NCBI GenBank assembly: GCA_963556195.1
Contig: OY744525.1
Location: forward strand, 28,862,269-28,926,268
From: Sepiola atlantica
Lineage: Eukaryota; Mollusca; Cephalopoda; Sepiida; Sepiolidae
DNA length: 64,000 nucleotides
Direction: 5' to 3'
The notes beneath the pieces were generated by a model. It did not search any database and was not told the DNA's origin. It worked only from the letters and a program-made list of their open reading frames with translations. Below are positions 9,240 to 20,634 of the stretch, in pieces (position 1 is the stretch's first letter; every line of letters starts with the position of its first letter). Made by a program: the position numbers and the translations under genes.

Positions 9240-12145
9240 ATAACAAATAAATTACTTTGTGAACTTTGAAAATATTAAATCAATTTAGTAATATTTAAAC
9301 TCTCGAATAAGGAACCATTTCCGCCTTTTAACTTCTTATCTAATCGTACATTCCTATAAAACAATTAAATATTTTGAAAGCTATTGACATAAATAAAAGT
9401 ATAAATATAGATTAAAACAACATTATTTTGAGAGCAGTTATTTATACTTTTTTACAAATTTGTTTCAATTAATAATCTAATGAGTAGTATTATATTTATA
9501 ATATTTTTTTAAATATATATTAAAATATCATAAGCTTGAGAGCAGTTATTTATATTTTTTTACAAATTTGTTTCAATTAATAATTTAATGAGTAGTATTA
9601 TATTTATAATATTTTTTAAAATATATATTAAAATATCATAAGCTTGAGAGCAGTTATTTATATTTTTTTACAAATTTGTTTCAATTAATAATTTAATGAA
9701 TAGTATTATATTTATAATATTTAAAAATATATACATTAAAACAACATAAGCTTGAGAGCAGTTATTTATATTTCTTTACAAATTTGTTTAAATTAATAAT
9801 TTAATGAATAGTATTATATTTATAATATTTTTTAAATATAGATTAATACAACATTAGGTTGAGAGCAGTTATTTATTTTTTTTTACAAATTTGCTCCAAT
9901 TAATAATTTGTATAGTACTATCTTATTTATAATAATTTTATAAATATAGATAAACAAAATTAGGTAAAGAGCAGTTATTTATAGTTTTTCTTTACGAAAT
10001 TGTTTCAATTAATAATTTAATAGGTAGTACACTATTTATAATATTTCTTTTAAAATATAGATTTAAAAAAACATTAGGTTTAGAGCAGTTAGTTATAGTT
10101 TTTTACACATTTGTTTCAATTAATAATTTAATGAGCACTATTCTATTTATAACTATTTTATGAATATAGATTAAAATATCATTAGGTTAAAAGAAGTTAT
10201 TTATTATTTTTTACAAATCTGATTTAATAAGTAGTATTCTATTCACAATGATTTTATAAATATAGATTCAAACATCATTAAGTGAAGTGCGGTTTTTGAT
10301 GTTTTTTGTTAAAATTGTTTCAATTAATGATTTAATGAGTAGTACACTTTTTAAAAATAATTTTATGAATATAGATTAAGACAAAATAAGTATAGGAGCA
10401 ATATTTTGTAGTTTTTATCATGTTTTTTCAATTTATAATTTAATAAGTAGTATTTTATTCATAATAATTTTAGAAATATAGATTAAGACAAAATAAGTAT
10501 AGGAGCAGTATTTTGTAGTTTTTATCATGTTTTTTTTTCAATTTATAATTTAATAAGTAGTATTTTATTCATAATAATTTTAGAAATATAGATTAAGACA
10601 AAATAAGTATAGGAGCAGTATTTTGTAGTTTTTATCATTCATAATAATTTTATAAATATCGATAAAAAAGACAATACGTGTGAGAGCAGTTATTGCTTGT
10701 TTTTTGCAAATTTGTTTCAATTAATAATTTAATGAGTTGTATCCTATTTATAGGGAGGGCCTGCGGACGAGTGGTTATAGCATTTGTCTTTGCCTGGACG
10801 ACCCAGGTTCGATCCCACTCACGGCATGCGGATTTTCGAGTCTGAAGACTCCCTCTGTCCACCCAGCAATAAATGGGTACGTGACTAAAACTCAGGGACA
10901 GTTCAAGGCAGCGGAAGGAGAGGGACGGGCTCCGCCTTCCATATGCTGTACTCTAGACACGGTGATTCTTAATAAATCACCGCCGCTACGGCCATGGGTA
11001 GTGTGCCATGTCGGCAACGACACTCATGCGCTTCCAGGCTATGCGACCTTTACCTTTTATCCTATTTATGATACTTTTATAAATATAGATTCAAACATTA
11101 TTAGGTTGAGAGCGGTTATTTATAGTTTTTCACAAATTTGTTTCAATAAATAATTTAATAAGTAGTATCATATTTATAATACTTTTATAAATATAGATTA
11201 ATACACCATTAGGCTGATAGCAGTTATTTATATATTTCACAATCTTTTTCAATTCATAATTTAATGAGTAGTATTTATAATAATTTTATTAATATAGATT
11301 ATTAATGGAAACAAATTCGTAAATAACTATAAATAATTTCTCACACATTTATTTACGAATTAATAATTGAATTAGTAGTATCGTATTCATGATAATTTTA
11401 TAAATATAAAATAAAACAACATTAATTTGTGGGCAGTTATTTATAGATTTTCTTTAAAATTGTTCTAATCAATAATTAAATGAGTAATATTCTATTTATA
11501 ATAATTTTATAAATATTAGGTTGATAGTAGTTATTCATAGTTAGTTTTTTTCACAATTTTTTTTCAATTTATAATTTAATGAGTAGTATCCTATTTATGA
11601 TAATTTTATTAATATAGATAAAACAACATTAGTTTAGAGCAGTTATTTATAGTTTTTTGTGACACATTTGCTCAATGTATAATTTAATGAGTAGTATCCT
11701 ATTTATAATAATTTTATGTATATTAATTAATACTACAATTATTTGAGAACAGTTATTCATAGTTTTTTTTAAAAAAGATTTTCCAATTAATAATTTAATG
11801 AGTAGTATCCTATTTATAATAATTTCATGAATACTAATTAAAACTACAATTATTTGAGAACAGTTATTTATAGTTTTTTTGAAAAGATTTTCCAATTAAT
11901 AATTTAATGAGTAGTATCCTATTTATGATAATTTTATAAATATAGATTAAAACAACATTTGTTTCAGAGCAGTTATTTATAGTTTTTTTACAAATTGTTT
12001 CAATTTATAATTTAATGAGTAGTATCCTATTTATAATAATTTTATGAATATTAATTAAAACTAAAATTATTTGAGAACAGTTATTTATAGTTTTGTTGAA
12101 AAGATTTTCCAATTAATTATTTAATGACTAGTATCCTATTTATTA
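9240..12145. repeat. Satellite-like array of ~108-bp units (about 24 copies)
   Basis: Each unit holds GAGCAGTTATTTATA, an ACAAATTTGTTTCAATTAAT block, TTTAATGAGTAGTAT and a TATTTATAATAATTTTATAAA block. Landmark spacing is 105-112 bp from ~9431 to ~12075. Units in the middle (10190-10680) are more diverged or shortened than those at the ends, with three near-identical units at 10390-10640. A SINE splits the array at 10752-11057. Minus-strand ORFs rich in Ile/Leu here are repeat shadows. Confidence 0.92.
10740..11069 (+). mobile_element. tRNA-derived SINE with 12-bp target-site duplication
   Basis: The head shows a Pol III box A (GCGGACGAGTGGTTATAGCA, 10762-10781) and box B (GGTTCGATCCC, 10806-10816), as in tRNA genes. 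It is followed by a ~240-bp body and a 3' end rich in TTTACCTTTT. TATCCTATTTAT at 10740-10751 is repeated at 11058-11069 and is part of the host satellite unit, so the insertion is precisely delimited (element 10752-11057). It is much GC-richer than its surroundings and has no coding capacity. The related cephalopod SINE families OK/OR1/OR2 are known; I cannot say which, if any, this is. Confidence 0.85.
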
Positions 12146-12842
12146 TTATACTACTTTTTTATGAAAGCAAACAGTATAGTTTTGAATAGCGAAACAAAAA
12201 TGAAACAAAAACAAGAACTACGGGAGGGAAGTATTACATATTTCTATTAAAACTTTCCTCTCTCTATCTGACTCTGTATTTTCCATACTTTCGTTTTTCT
12301 CCTTTCTCTCCACAAAATGTTCTTCTCATCCACCTACTCCATGTCTTCTTTGGACATACACACACAGACAACTCTCTTTGATATAATAAATTCCTTGAGG
12401 ATTTCGTCGGCATTTTCCTTTCAAATTAGTACATAAAATGACGTTAAACCCAAAGAATTCGTATATATTTTTAAATGTTAGATATTATTCACCATAGTAA
12501 CGCTGATCAACAATATACGAACCTGATTGGTTGTTAGTACTTGTAGTTTTCTACTTTTAGCGAGACATACACACATACATACGCATACAACTGCTTATAA
12601 ACCTCACTAAATAATAAAAAGACCAACTAAATTTATTACAATCAACCGAATTTTAGCTAGATTACAGACCGTGAGGAGGTCTCATAATTTGGCAAGTATA
12701 TGTATGCAGTAAGTAGTTTTTGTTATGGATTTTATTGGCGACAAAACATATCTGTTAATTAGTATTTTTCTACTTCCCAAGCGGTAAAGAATATTGCATT
12801 AAGTCGCCCTTTTTAATAGCACGTGTTATTATTTTAAAAAAA

Positions 12843-12846
<4 letters not shown>
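12146..12846. other. Unassigned sequence
   Basis: Includes a C/T-rich stretch near 12255-12320; no gene recognised. Confidence 0.3.

Positions 12847-12884
<38 letters not shown>
12847..12884. repeat. (TA)n microsatellite
   Basis: Directly precedes the foldback element. Confidence 0.97.
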
Positions 12885-12888
<4 letters not shown>

Positions 12889-12965
12889 AGCAATGAAAAT
12901 ATATATGGCAATCAAGCTACACAAAGGCTCCCGTGTTTCATCCCCGGGGGGAATCGTCAGGCTAA
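12885..12965 (-). ncRNA. Hammerhead-like ribozyme, family 3, best copy
   Basis: Minus strand, 5' to 3': AGC (12963-12961), CTGACGA (12960-12954), a hairpin of TCCCC pairing GGGGA, GAAAC (TTTC on plus at 12936-12939), a stem III closing ACAC...GTGT, a GTA cleavage-type triplet (A at 12918), then GCT, which pairs with the initial AGC as stem I. All core parts of a type I hammerhead are present, but the first base pair of stem II is a T/T mismatch and stem I is only 3 bp, so activity is uncertain. Confidence 0.5.
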
Positions 12966-13024
12966 ATGATGAAACACGGGAGCCTCTGTGTAGCTTGATT
13001 GCCATATATATTTTCATTGCTTAC
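12885..13024. repeat. Foldback: inverted duplication of the family-3 element
   Basis: 12885-12941 is repeated in inverse orientation at 12966-13024 (GTAAGCAATGAAAATATATA.. at one end, its complement at the other). The second arm lacks the CTGACGA half, so this is a strand-switch copy of part of the ribozyme-like element. Confidence 0.85.
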
Positions 13025-13129
13025 TACCTAGCTTTACTTACGTATCGAGCACTGTTGAAGTAAATACTGAAAACTGATACATAAATAAATTATATCCCCT
13101 TATAATATTTTATGTGGATACATGAAGTA

Positions 13130-13132
<3 letters not shown>

Positions 13133-13186
<54 letters not shown>
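13133..13186. repeat. (TA)n microsatellite
   Basis: TA run after the shared 3' flank of the family-3 element. Confidence 0.97.
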
Positions 13187-13188
<2 letters not shown>

Positions 13189-13399
13189 TAATTTTACGTA
13201 TATAAAATTAATTAATAAATATGCATTAAGTAGATATAAGTAAGGGTTCAAAACCATTATAGTGAGAATTAAAATATTTCTGAATACCCAATTTTGTGGA
13301 GTTTTTCTCTAATTATGTATTACTTTTGGGAATGTGTGATCCTAAATAACTAAATATTAGTAATTGTGTGTCCAATATTAATAAATGCAATAAGGAGGA

Positions 13400-14560
13400 A
13401 CCTTTCAATTAATCACTTGCAAGGTCACGGAAACCATCCCCAAGCAGGCGATCATGGACCACGTTCTATCTTCTAATGCTATTTCTGCATCACAACAGGG
13501 ATTTGTATCTAGACTATATAGATTTTTCCAAAGGGTTTGACTCGGTTACGTCTTTCAGATGCTATCTTTTCACATGATTCACTACTCGGTGAAAAACGGA
13601 TTATGTCATTAATTTATTATCGTACTTTTTTCTTGTCCAAGTGAATTGTTGTCTTTCCACGGAGGCGAATGCATACAGTTGAATGCCTCAAGCATCTGTA
13701 ATTGGTCCAGTTCTGTTTCTTTTGTATGTTAATGGTCTCCCACATAGATTGACTGAAAAGGTACTACTCGTTGCGGACGATGTGAAACTGGTATTATCTA
13801 GACGTAACTATGAGCAACTTCAGGATAATCTAAACGATATCTGGTCCTAGTCTTCAAGCCAAGACTTGCTGCTTAACACTGCAAAATTTACTCATCCTCC
13901 TTCTCTGTCTATCACATTTCCACATCATCCACCGAATATCGTCGCTAATGAGAAGGACCTTGGTACGGTTGGTGAAAAACTTTTTCAAACCAACGTGTCA
14001 TTGTATCGAGACGGTGAAAAAATCAAGACGAGATTACTAACTGATCCAAAGATCTTTTGACAATCTAATAGCTTAAGCTTTCCTTGGAACGACCTATTTT
14101 ATCGTATGCTATCTAAACAACAAACTCTTATCTACAATAAGATATCGTATAGCTCGAGCGTGTTTAACAGTTTATAATCCGAATGGTGACAGGACTCTCC
14201 ACGCTTACTTTCAAAGAGCGACTCCAACCATTGAATTTATTCTCACTTGATCAGTGGAGAATGCAAAGGGACTCTCAATTTTATGAGTACGATATAATCA
14301 ACGGAATAAAAATCCACCTTTTTGAGATCGTGGGTCACCTCAGCGCCAAGTGGGGACTGGAAAAAGATGTACCACCGTCGTTACAACATTCTCTGTACAT
14401 ATTTATGCTTCATGGAACAATCTTCTTGAAGAGGTCATTGTAAAGACTACAATATCCATGTTTAAAACGGCTTGGGGCAAACATTTAGCCAGTCTGTTGA
14501 TGTCAATAATTTCTACATGTGTTTTTACATGGCTTGTTGCACTATGGTAATTTTGTCAAA
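13400..14560 (+). pseudogene. Decayed LINE ORF2 (CR1/Jockey-like), RT to C-terminus
   Basis: Readable RT blocks in order across frameshifts: a TETIPKQAIMDHVLSSNAIS block with 'SASQQGFV' (13430-13510), YIDFSKGFDSV (~13515-13545), a 'GPVLFLLYVNGLPH' block (13705-13745), and the catalytic motif LLVADDVKL (VADD in place of F/YADD, ~13764-13790). Then come NDIW..LLLNTAKF and a KDLG-type block (~13955). The C-terminus shows TFKERLQPLNLFSLDQWR (14205-14262) and YASWNNLLEEVI (near 14400-14450), matching the 'L..R...L.L.SL..RR' and 'WN.LP..IV' blocks known from CR1/Jockey-type ORF2 ends. At least two frameshifts, a stop, and an internal deletion in the palm. No endonuclease domain is visible, so it is 5' truncated. 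Confidence 0.75.
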
Positions 14561-14569
14561 TAAATTTTA

Positions 14570-15310
14570 TTTTATTAAATATTGTTAAGGAATTTCTTTG
14601 AAGTGATAGAAATTACTTTGGAACAATGTATTAACGGACCTTCTAATATGAGTGAAATTTATTCTCGCTCGATAACACTTGGCTAACCCCTGTTCAATTA
14701 ACATTTGGCGCAACACAGATAATCGAAATCTAATAATTTGTTATGGAAGCAATATGTGCGTTCCAGCGATGAGCCTAGTAGGCAGTTACAGTATTTTGTT
14801 ATTTCACAAAGTAACTATTGCACCCATAGTTACGGCGAAACACAAGTTGATAGCTTTTACTCTGTCGCTGGCCGCGTAAAATTACACGAAACATTATATA
14901 AATAAACTACAAATGATCGCACAACAAAAGAAATACAATAAACATCGGTTGTAAACTACATTTAATTAAATTATTTAATATAGAGAAAAGACGCTGTGAG
15001 GGTTCTTTGTTAGTATGTGAATATTTTTGTGAGTGTGAAAATTGTCTCTCGCACGTTTTTAGTTAACTGAGAATTTGTAAGGTAAACAGATGTGTGTGTG
15101 TTTTATCATAACATAATTATAATAGTTCATTAGGCTATTTTTGTATCTAGTCATGTAGACGCTGTTGTTTGTGTATATTTGCACGCTATTAGCAGTAATA
15201 ATAGATCTTAGAGCCGTTTGCTTAGTTTATCAAGTAGATACTGCTGATCGTTGTTGTAGCGGTTGGTTAAGGGTGGCGGTAGTATCTCTTCCGATAGATG
15301 CTACTATTGT
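14570..15310. other. Unassigned sequence
   Basis: No gene recognised; short frames (e.g. 14679-14879) have no identifiable domain. Confidence 0.3.
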
Positions 15311-15480
15311 CCTAAGATCCACCCTTCCCGGCTTTGCCTTTTCTGTGAGAAGGATTTAGTTTATTGCTAATCGCCTGAGGCGCGGCAACCAGGAAGTACC
15401 GACGGGGCTGCTTAAGCATTTTTGTAGGCCGGAGTGTGCTAATCCTAGTACACTGACTAACCACACCTGATCTGATCTAG
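15311..15480 (+). mobile_element. U2-SINE type A body, 5'-truncated copy
   Basis: Shares the diagnostic body of the U2-headed SINEs at 40428, 43924 and 53844: CCACCCTTCCCGGCTTTGCC, GTTTATTGCTAATCGCCTGA, GAGGCGC and GACGGGGCTGC. The U2 head is missing or unrecognisable. Confidence 0.6.
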
Positions 15481-15489
15481 CCTCCTGAA

Positions 15490-16498
15490 TGCGTTGACCT
15501 TATGTCTTACCTCTTTGAGATAAATACCTCGGCAGTTCGCACGCTTGGCGAAAATACAGAAACAATGATGCTGTTTGTAGCAAGCGGTTTGCTAGTAATT
15601 AAAAAAAGTCATTATATGTCCAACATAGAATCCGATTGAGATCAAAACTAAGCGAATCTGTTGACGGGAAAACATGCATTGCTTTGACGTGGTTACAGCA
15701 ACACGCCGTTTAGTTGCTAGATGTGATCTGCTTAGGTGGTTAGGTCGTTCTCTTTTTATAGATTTCTCAATCGAACATTCTAGAATATTTTGTTTGCGCT
15801 TAACACACTACTTGGCTAATAATTAAGTAGGCGTTTGTTTTGAACATGCGCCCTGTCATTTTGTCTTAGTAATCAGACTGATAACATCTGCTCTTCGTTC
15901 ATCTCCGATAGAACCGATATTAGTACGTTAATAGCCAAAATAGATTCGATACGACTTGAACTCGCCATAGCTGACAAGCTGACTACCAGTCGACACACAT
16001 CAGTGCGGAAACAATGAAGAGTAATATATAACAAACAAACAAACAAACTAAAACAAAAGTAACTCTACCCCCATTTGATTTCTTCTCACTTGAGATGTTG
16101 TGCTAAACAAAACTATCTTCATTACCATACCTAAACACTTTGGTATACAAAAACAAGAACAGTGAACACCATCTAGCGATTTTAAGAATTCATTGTTAAA
16201 ATCATTTGTTCAAATATCGGTATTATTTATTTGACTTGATTTGTTGTCTGTGGCTTTTGATGTTGGTCGTAATGGTCTGTAGGTAATTACCCAGCTTATA
16301 ATTGAAAAGATATTGCTTTCGCTGACTGTTTCATCTAAAAGCCCTTTCCCATGATTGGATTAGAAAACATCATTTGATTCCTTTGGTGATAATTCAATCA
16401 TTATTAGTACATCCCATATATTCACATACTTGCGCATTAATAAATACACTCTCGTACATGAACGAACATACACACAAACACATACAGACACACGCACA
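15490..16498. other. Unassigned sequence
   Basis: Nothing recognised beyond a short (AAAC)n stretch near 16030. Confidence 0.3.
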
Positions 16499-16529
16499 TA
16501 TATACATATATATGTATATATATATATAA

Positions 16530-17065
16530 TTTTTAAAGGTATGTTACATATTTATTAATGTTTAGTAACATTATGTCTTGATTTTAATCTTCGTAATAGA
16601 GTGGTGCATAACTGTTTTGTTTACGGAATGAAAATCACCCGTCCTAGAAGTAGTATGTTCTAGTACACACACATGCACAACAGATGCTTAATAAAACAAA
16701 CTTCACCAAATTTATACCTACCAGCGACCATGCGCGATTTAAGTTCAATTTACAAGAGACATTTGCACTGTTAGTCCACACAACATCTGACGTCACATCT
16801 GGAAGACCAGGAAGGATTATTACGGAATAAAAGGTTAATACTTTTTATTTGTCTAAAGCTCTGTCTAGGCTTGTTATATCAAGGGACATATTAGATGAAA
16901 AAGTCAAGATGAGAAATAAAAAAAATTGTTTTTATTATTTATTTTGATTTTCATAAAAAAATATCTGCATCTAACACATGGTTTTTTGAAGGCATTTTGC
17001 CTCTTTCTTTATGTTTAAAATTCTAAAGATGTTTAAAAATTATGAAAAGTGAACTTTTCCAAACT
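16530..17065. other. Unassigned sequence
   Basis: A TTGAAGGCATTTTGCC block near 16985 recalls one arm of the palindrome at 8148-8246; otherwise nothing. Confidence 0.3.
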
Positions 17066-17200
<135 letters not shown>

Positions 17201-17314
17201 AGGTCTGTGTGTGTGATCTGAGAACAGGAAAAATTAAGTCCCGGAGCAGAACAGTTTCCCAACTTTATTATAATATCCCCTTACGAAAATTAAAATAAAG
17301 ATATACTCCTTGTA

Positions 17315-17635
17315 AACCTTATGGAAGAATCTTTGTTCCAATTTTGATCAAAGTAAATTACATGATTTTCATTCTAGAAATGTGTAAAATTTTAAACTTA
17401 AGCTTAAGGGTCCTTAAGAAGAAATTGAAATTCAGGGAGTATTGCTTAATTAGTGCTTCATGATTCTGGATCAAATTTGATGTGAATCTTAAATATTTAA
17501 ATTTTCATATAGGCAGCTGTGCTAATATTATGCTCCCTAAAACCATTTTACATTATAAAAGGAAACTAAAATTTGACAGATATTTATTAATTTACTAGCT
17601 GGACTTGTCCCACGGCGTTGCCCGGGAGAAATATT
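17315..17635 (+). repeat. Dispersed repeat R1, copy 1
   Basis: Shares order and sequence with 46190-46665 and 58730-59240: TTTTGATCAAAGTAAAT, a TAAGGGTCCTTAAGAA block, a 'GTGCTAATATT' block and a 'TTTATTAATT' end. It runs into ACTAGCTGGACTTGTCCC and a GCGTTGCCCGGG block, a boundary motif I recall as common at ends of animal dispersed repeats (from memory, unverified). Confidence 0.6.
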
Positions 17636-17639
17636 AAAG

Positions 17640-18170
17640 AATGAATTAAAATTTGTCAACGTCCGACCGAACCCGAATAGGTCACATTTTGAAATTGCTG
17701 CCGGGTGAAAAGAGGAAGAAAGGGATGAAGGAAAAAAAGGAGACGCGGTCTTCTTGCTCCTCGCATGGTACCGGTATTTACTCAACATTTTTTGATTAAA
17801 CACACGCTCTATCTAAAATTAAAGAGGCCTATTGAGCCCTATTAAATTCAATTCTCTCCGTTATCTTTGTATAGAAATTCAGTTTCTTTGTGGGGAAAGA
17901 AAAAAAGGAAAAAGAAAAAAGAAAAAAGAAAACAGAAAAATATCTATGCCTTCTGAGCACTACTGAAACCCACACATCAAGGAGGCCTGCAGTGCACTAA
18001 TAAACCATGTGTGTTCGAAGAGAAATAATGACATTCAGAATAGTAAAAGTACTATATATTACATTTTCTTCTCAAATTACTACATAATAACCTTGAATTA
18101 AAAAAAAATCCGGTCCATAGTCCTCCCTCCTCCATCTCTCGTAGGCAGAAATTTAAACATGTGAAAAAAT
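17640..18170. other. Unassigned sequence
   Basis: Includes a purine-rich stretch near 17900; the 88-codon minus frame at 17537-17803 overlaps repeat R1 and is judged spurious. Confidence 0.3.
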
Positions 18171-18174
18171 ATGT

Positions 18175-18243
18175 TAGACGACTGGGATAGAACCATAAAC
18201 CTCCTGATCATGGATCTACATTGCTAACGTGTCGGTCACGGAC
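18175..18243 (-). mobile_element. Possible tRNA-like SINE fragment
   Basis: On the minus strand, an ACACGTTAGCA box-A-like segment and a box-B-like TATGGTTCTATCCCAGT are separated by ~35 nt, as in tRNA-derived SINE heads. No body recognised. Confidence 0.35.
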
Positions 18244-18249
18244 ACAAGT

Positions 18250-19345
18250 AGAAGATCAAAGGAAAATAGGTCATGTAAACGAAACAAGTCGGTAGCTGAC
18301 ATGCGTTTTATTTTACGATCCGCCATAATACGCCCAAATCTACGGCCCACCAGTCATTTCTATACCAAAAAATCGATGTTTATTTCCAATTCTAGATATT
18401 TTGCATGTGAAAGGTGTAGGATTCAAAAAATGTCAAGTGTCGAGTAGATTGGCGTATATTGACTTATTTCGCTGAAAAAATTTTAGTCGCTATGTTGAAT
18501 GATGAAGTACGGCATGGAACTATATTCGTTAATTGCATGTCTAATAACCGGAATTAGTATACATGTGTACGTAATAGGTAGAAGTAACGTAATCCACTAT
18601 TCTGCAAAATCAACGGAATTAGCGGAAGCGCCCATTAAATGTGTGCGTAATGTTTTGTATTATGTAATAAATTAATAGTAGACAATTAGTAAATAATAAC
18701 GGACACTTTTTTGAAAAGTAGACGTTGTTTATTACTTCGCGGTGTCGCTGAGGAGAATGTTATCATTAAAGTATTAGTGGGAAAAGTTTTTGCTACCAGT
18801 TATATGGAGTATGTTTTGAGGCGAGTCGAAGCTGGTGGGCCAAAAGTAATATTTACTGTTAAGTAGAGAAAAATAATAACAAATTTACTAAAACACGCCT
18901 GAGTGAATAAGCGTAATATAGTGGTCAGTTTAGTAACCTGTGATGCATGTGGTTATTTTCCTATTCTTCAAGAAGCTAAAGGTGAAAAATTGTTCTTATT
19001 TTATCCATTAGATGAACGAAATCGGGGGTATCTAGATTTCGACGAACGGCTTTCAACTCCCCTTTACTCGTTTTGCATAAAACTAAATTACCCATCTCTG
19101 CGCATAATGATCTGTTACTTAGTTTAGAAGTGAATTATATACATAGAGAAATATAAACATATAGACATACCTAACTATATACAGACAGAGATAAACACCG
19201 TGAAGTCCTTATAGTAGTTTTAGGATAGTACAGCTGTCACTCGTGATATTGAAAGATGGAATGCTTCCGTGATTGGCGTTTCTTGTGGATTTCGATATGT
19301 GTATTTTTATTTTTTGTCGTATATTTATATATTGATTACCCTCAC
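18250..19345. other. Unassigned sequence
   Basis: The 72- and 74-codon frames at 18229 and 18903 show no identifiable domain; no gene called. Confidence 0.3.
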
Positions 19346-19349
19346 TACT

Positions 19350-19840
19350 TTAAATGGTAGTTTTGTTTTACGGCATATCAACCCTTTTTGGGTTATTTAA
19401 TGCCGAATCTGGTCATTATAGTAAAAGTTTTTATGCTTCAAGTTCTTTATATCTTCAAATGTTTAATCATCGTTTTTGGTTTGGTAGTTTTGTTTTACGG
19501 CATATCAACCCTTTTTGGGTTATTTAATGCCGAATCTGGTCATTATAGTAAAAGATTTATGCTTCAAGTTCTAAAAGTAAAATAAAAAAGGGGAGGGAGA
19601 AAGGGAGAGGGGCTGTTGTTTTTGTTTTTGGTTTTGTAGAAAATAATTAAGTTTTACAAAAAAAAAAAAAAAAAAAAAAAAACGTCAATGTAGGTGAATT
19701 TCGTCTCAGGGAGCCAAAGGGCAGCCTGATCTGGTATCACCAGTACTTTAAATGGTTTCGTCTGGCGAGAGGGTGCTTCAAAAAGCCACGTGTTGTACTC
19801 GCTAACTTTTGCGTGGCGGGATGACAGTACATATATTTAT
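19350..19840 (+). mobile_element. Dispersed element with 127-bp internal tandem repeats, copy 2
   Basis: Two near-identical tandem units (CGGCATATCAACCC at 19371 and 19498, spacing 127). They are followed by a G/A-rich linker, poly-A (19657-19682) and a terminal block with GATCTGGTATCACCAG and 'GGTTTCGTCTGGCG'. Same module order as 7103-7535 in the opposite orientation. The 65-codon frame inside is a repeat artefact. Confidence 0.65.
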
Positions 19841-19904
19841 TTATATATAAAGTGAAAAAATATACAAATAAATACATATTATTTTTTAATTACAGAGTGG
19901 AACA

Positions 19905-19927
19905 CCCACACACATACACACACACAT

Positions 19928-20003
<76 letters not shown>

Positions 20004-20055
20004 CTCTATAATTATATATATATATCTATATATATGTATATTATATATATATTCT
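19905..20055. repeat. (CA)n/(TA)n compound microsatellite
   Basis: CACACA/CATACA repeats running into ~35 TA units and interrupted TA. Confidence 0.95.
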
Positions 20056-20410
20056 CATAATAATAATTATTATTGTTATCATCATCATCATTATTACATT
20101 TATAAAGAAATAATTACATTGCTGTCCTTCGTTAGTAAAAGCACACACTATTTATATTAATGCAATCTGTACCGGCGAATGTAAACCATTTCTACATCAG
20201 CAGAAATTATTAACAGCCTTGGTGATACATGCCACCGAAATGGTAGTTTACGAACATATACATACTATTCTAGAAACTGTCGATACGGATGGTAATAAGC
20301 ACTTGATTGTATGGTATTATTATATATCAACATAAATAAATGTTTGAGAAACAAAATCGAAAATGCGCATGACCAATACAAATCTAAAATAAATAAAATA
20401 AAGTCGAAGT
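20056..20410. other. Unassigned sequence
   Basis: Short (ATC)n near 20075; nothing else recognised. Confidence 0.3.
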
Positions 20411-20634
20411 TTAAGTCTTTTTGCTATGAGCAAAGTGTAGTATCTGTTCTGATACTACATTCTATCTTTTTTCTCGTCACTAAGGTAATATGTCTATATT
20501 TAAGCAATTTTTATTTTTGTTCTAATCTAGAGAGCGCCTATTTGTGGAGCTGGATTTTCCTCACAACAGGCATTCTCCTCACAACTAACTTTTTCTCTTA
20601 TTTTACCTTCATTGCGAGTCTAGTAAATAGGAAC
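20411..20634 (+). mobile_element. U2-snRNA-headed SINE, type B, copy 2
   Basis: Head AAGTCTTTTTGCTATGAGC followed by AAAGTGTAGTATCTGTTCTG matches the U2 5' end. The body shares 'TTTTTATTTTTGTTCTAATC', TTTGTGGAGCTGGATTTTCC and the closing GTAAATAGGAAC with the 3871-4090 copy. The 118-codon frame over it is not supported as a gene. Confidence 0.65.
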
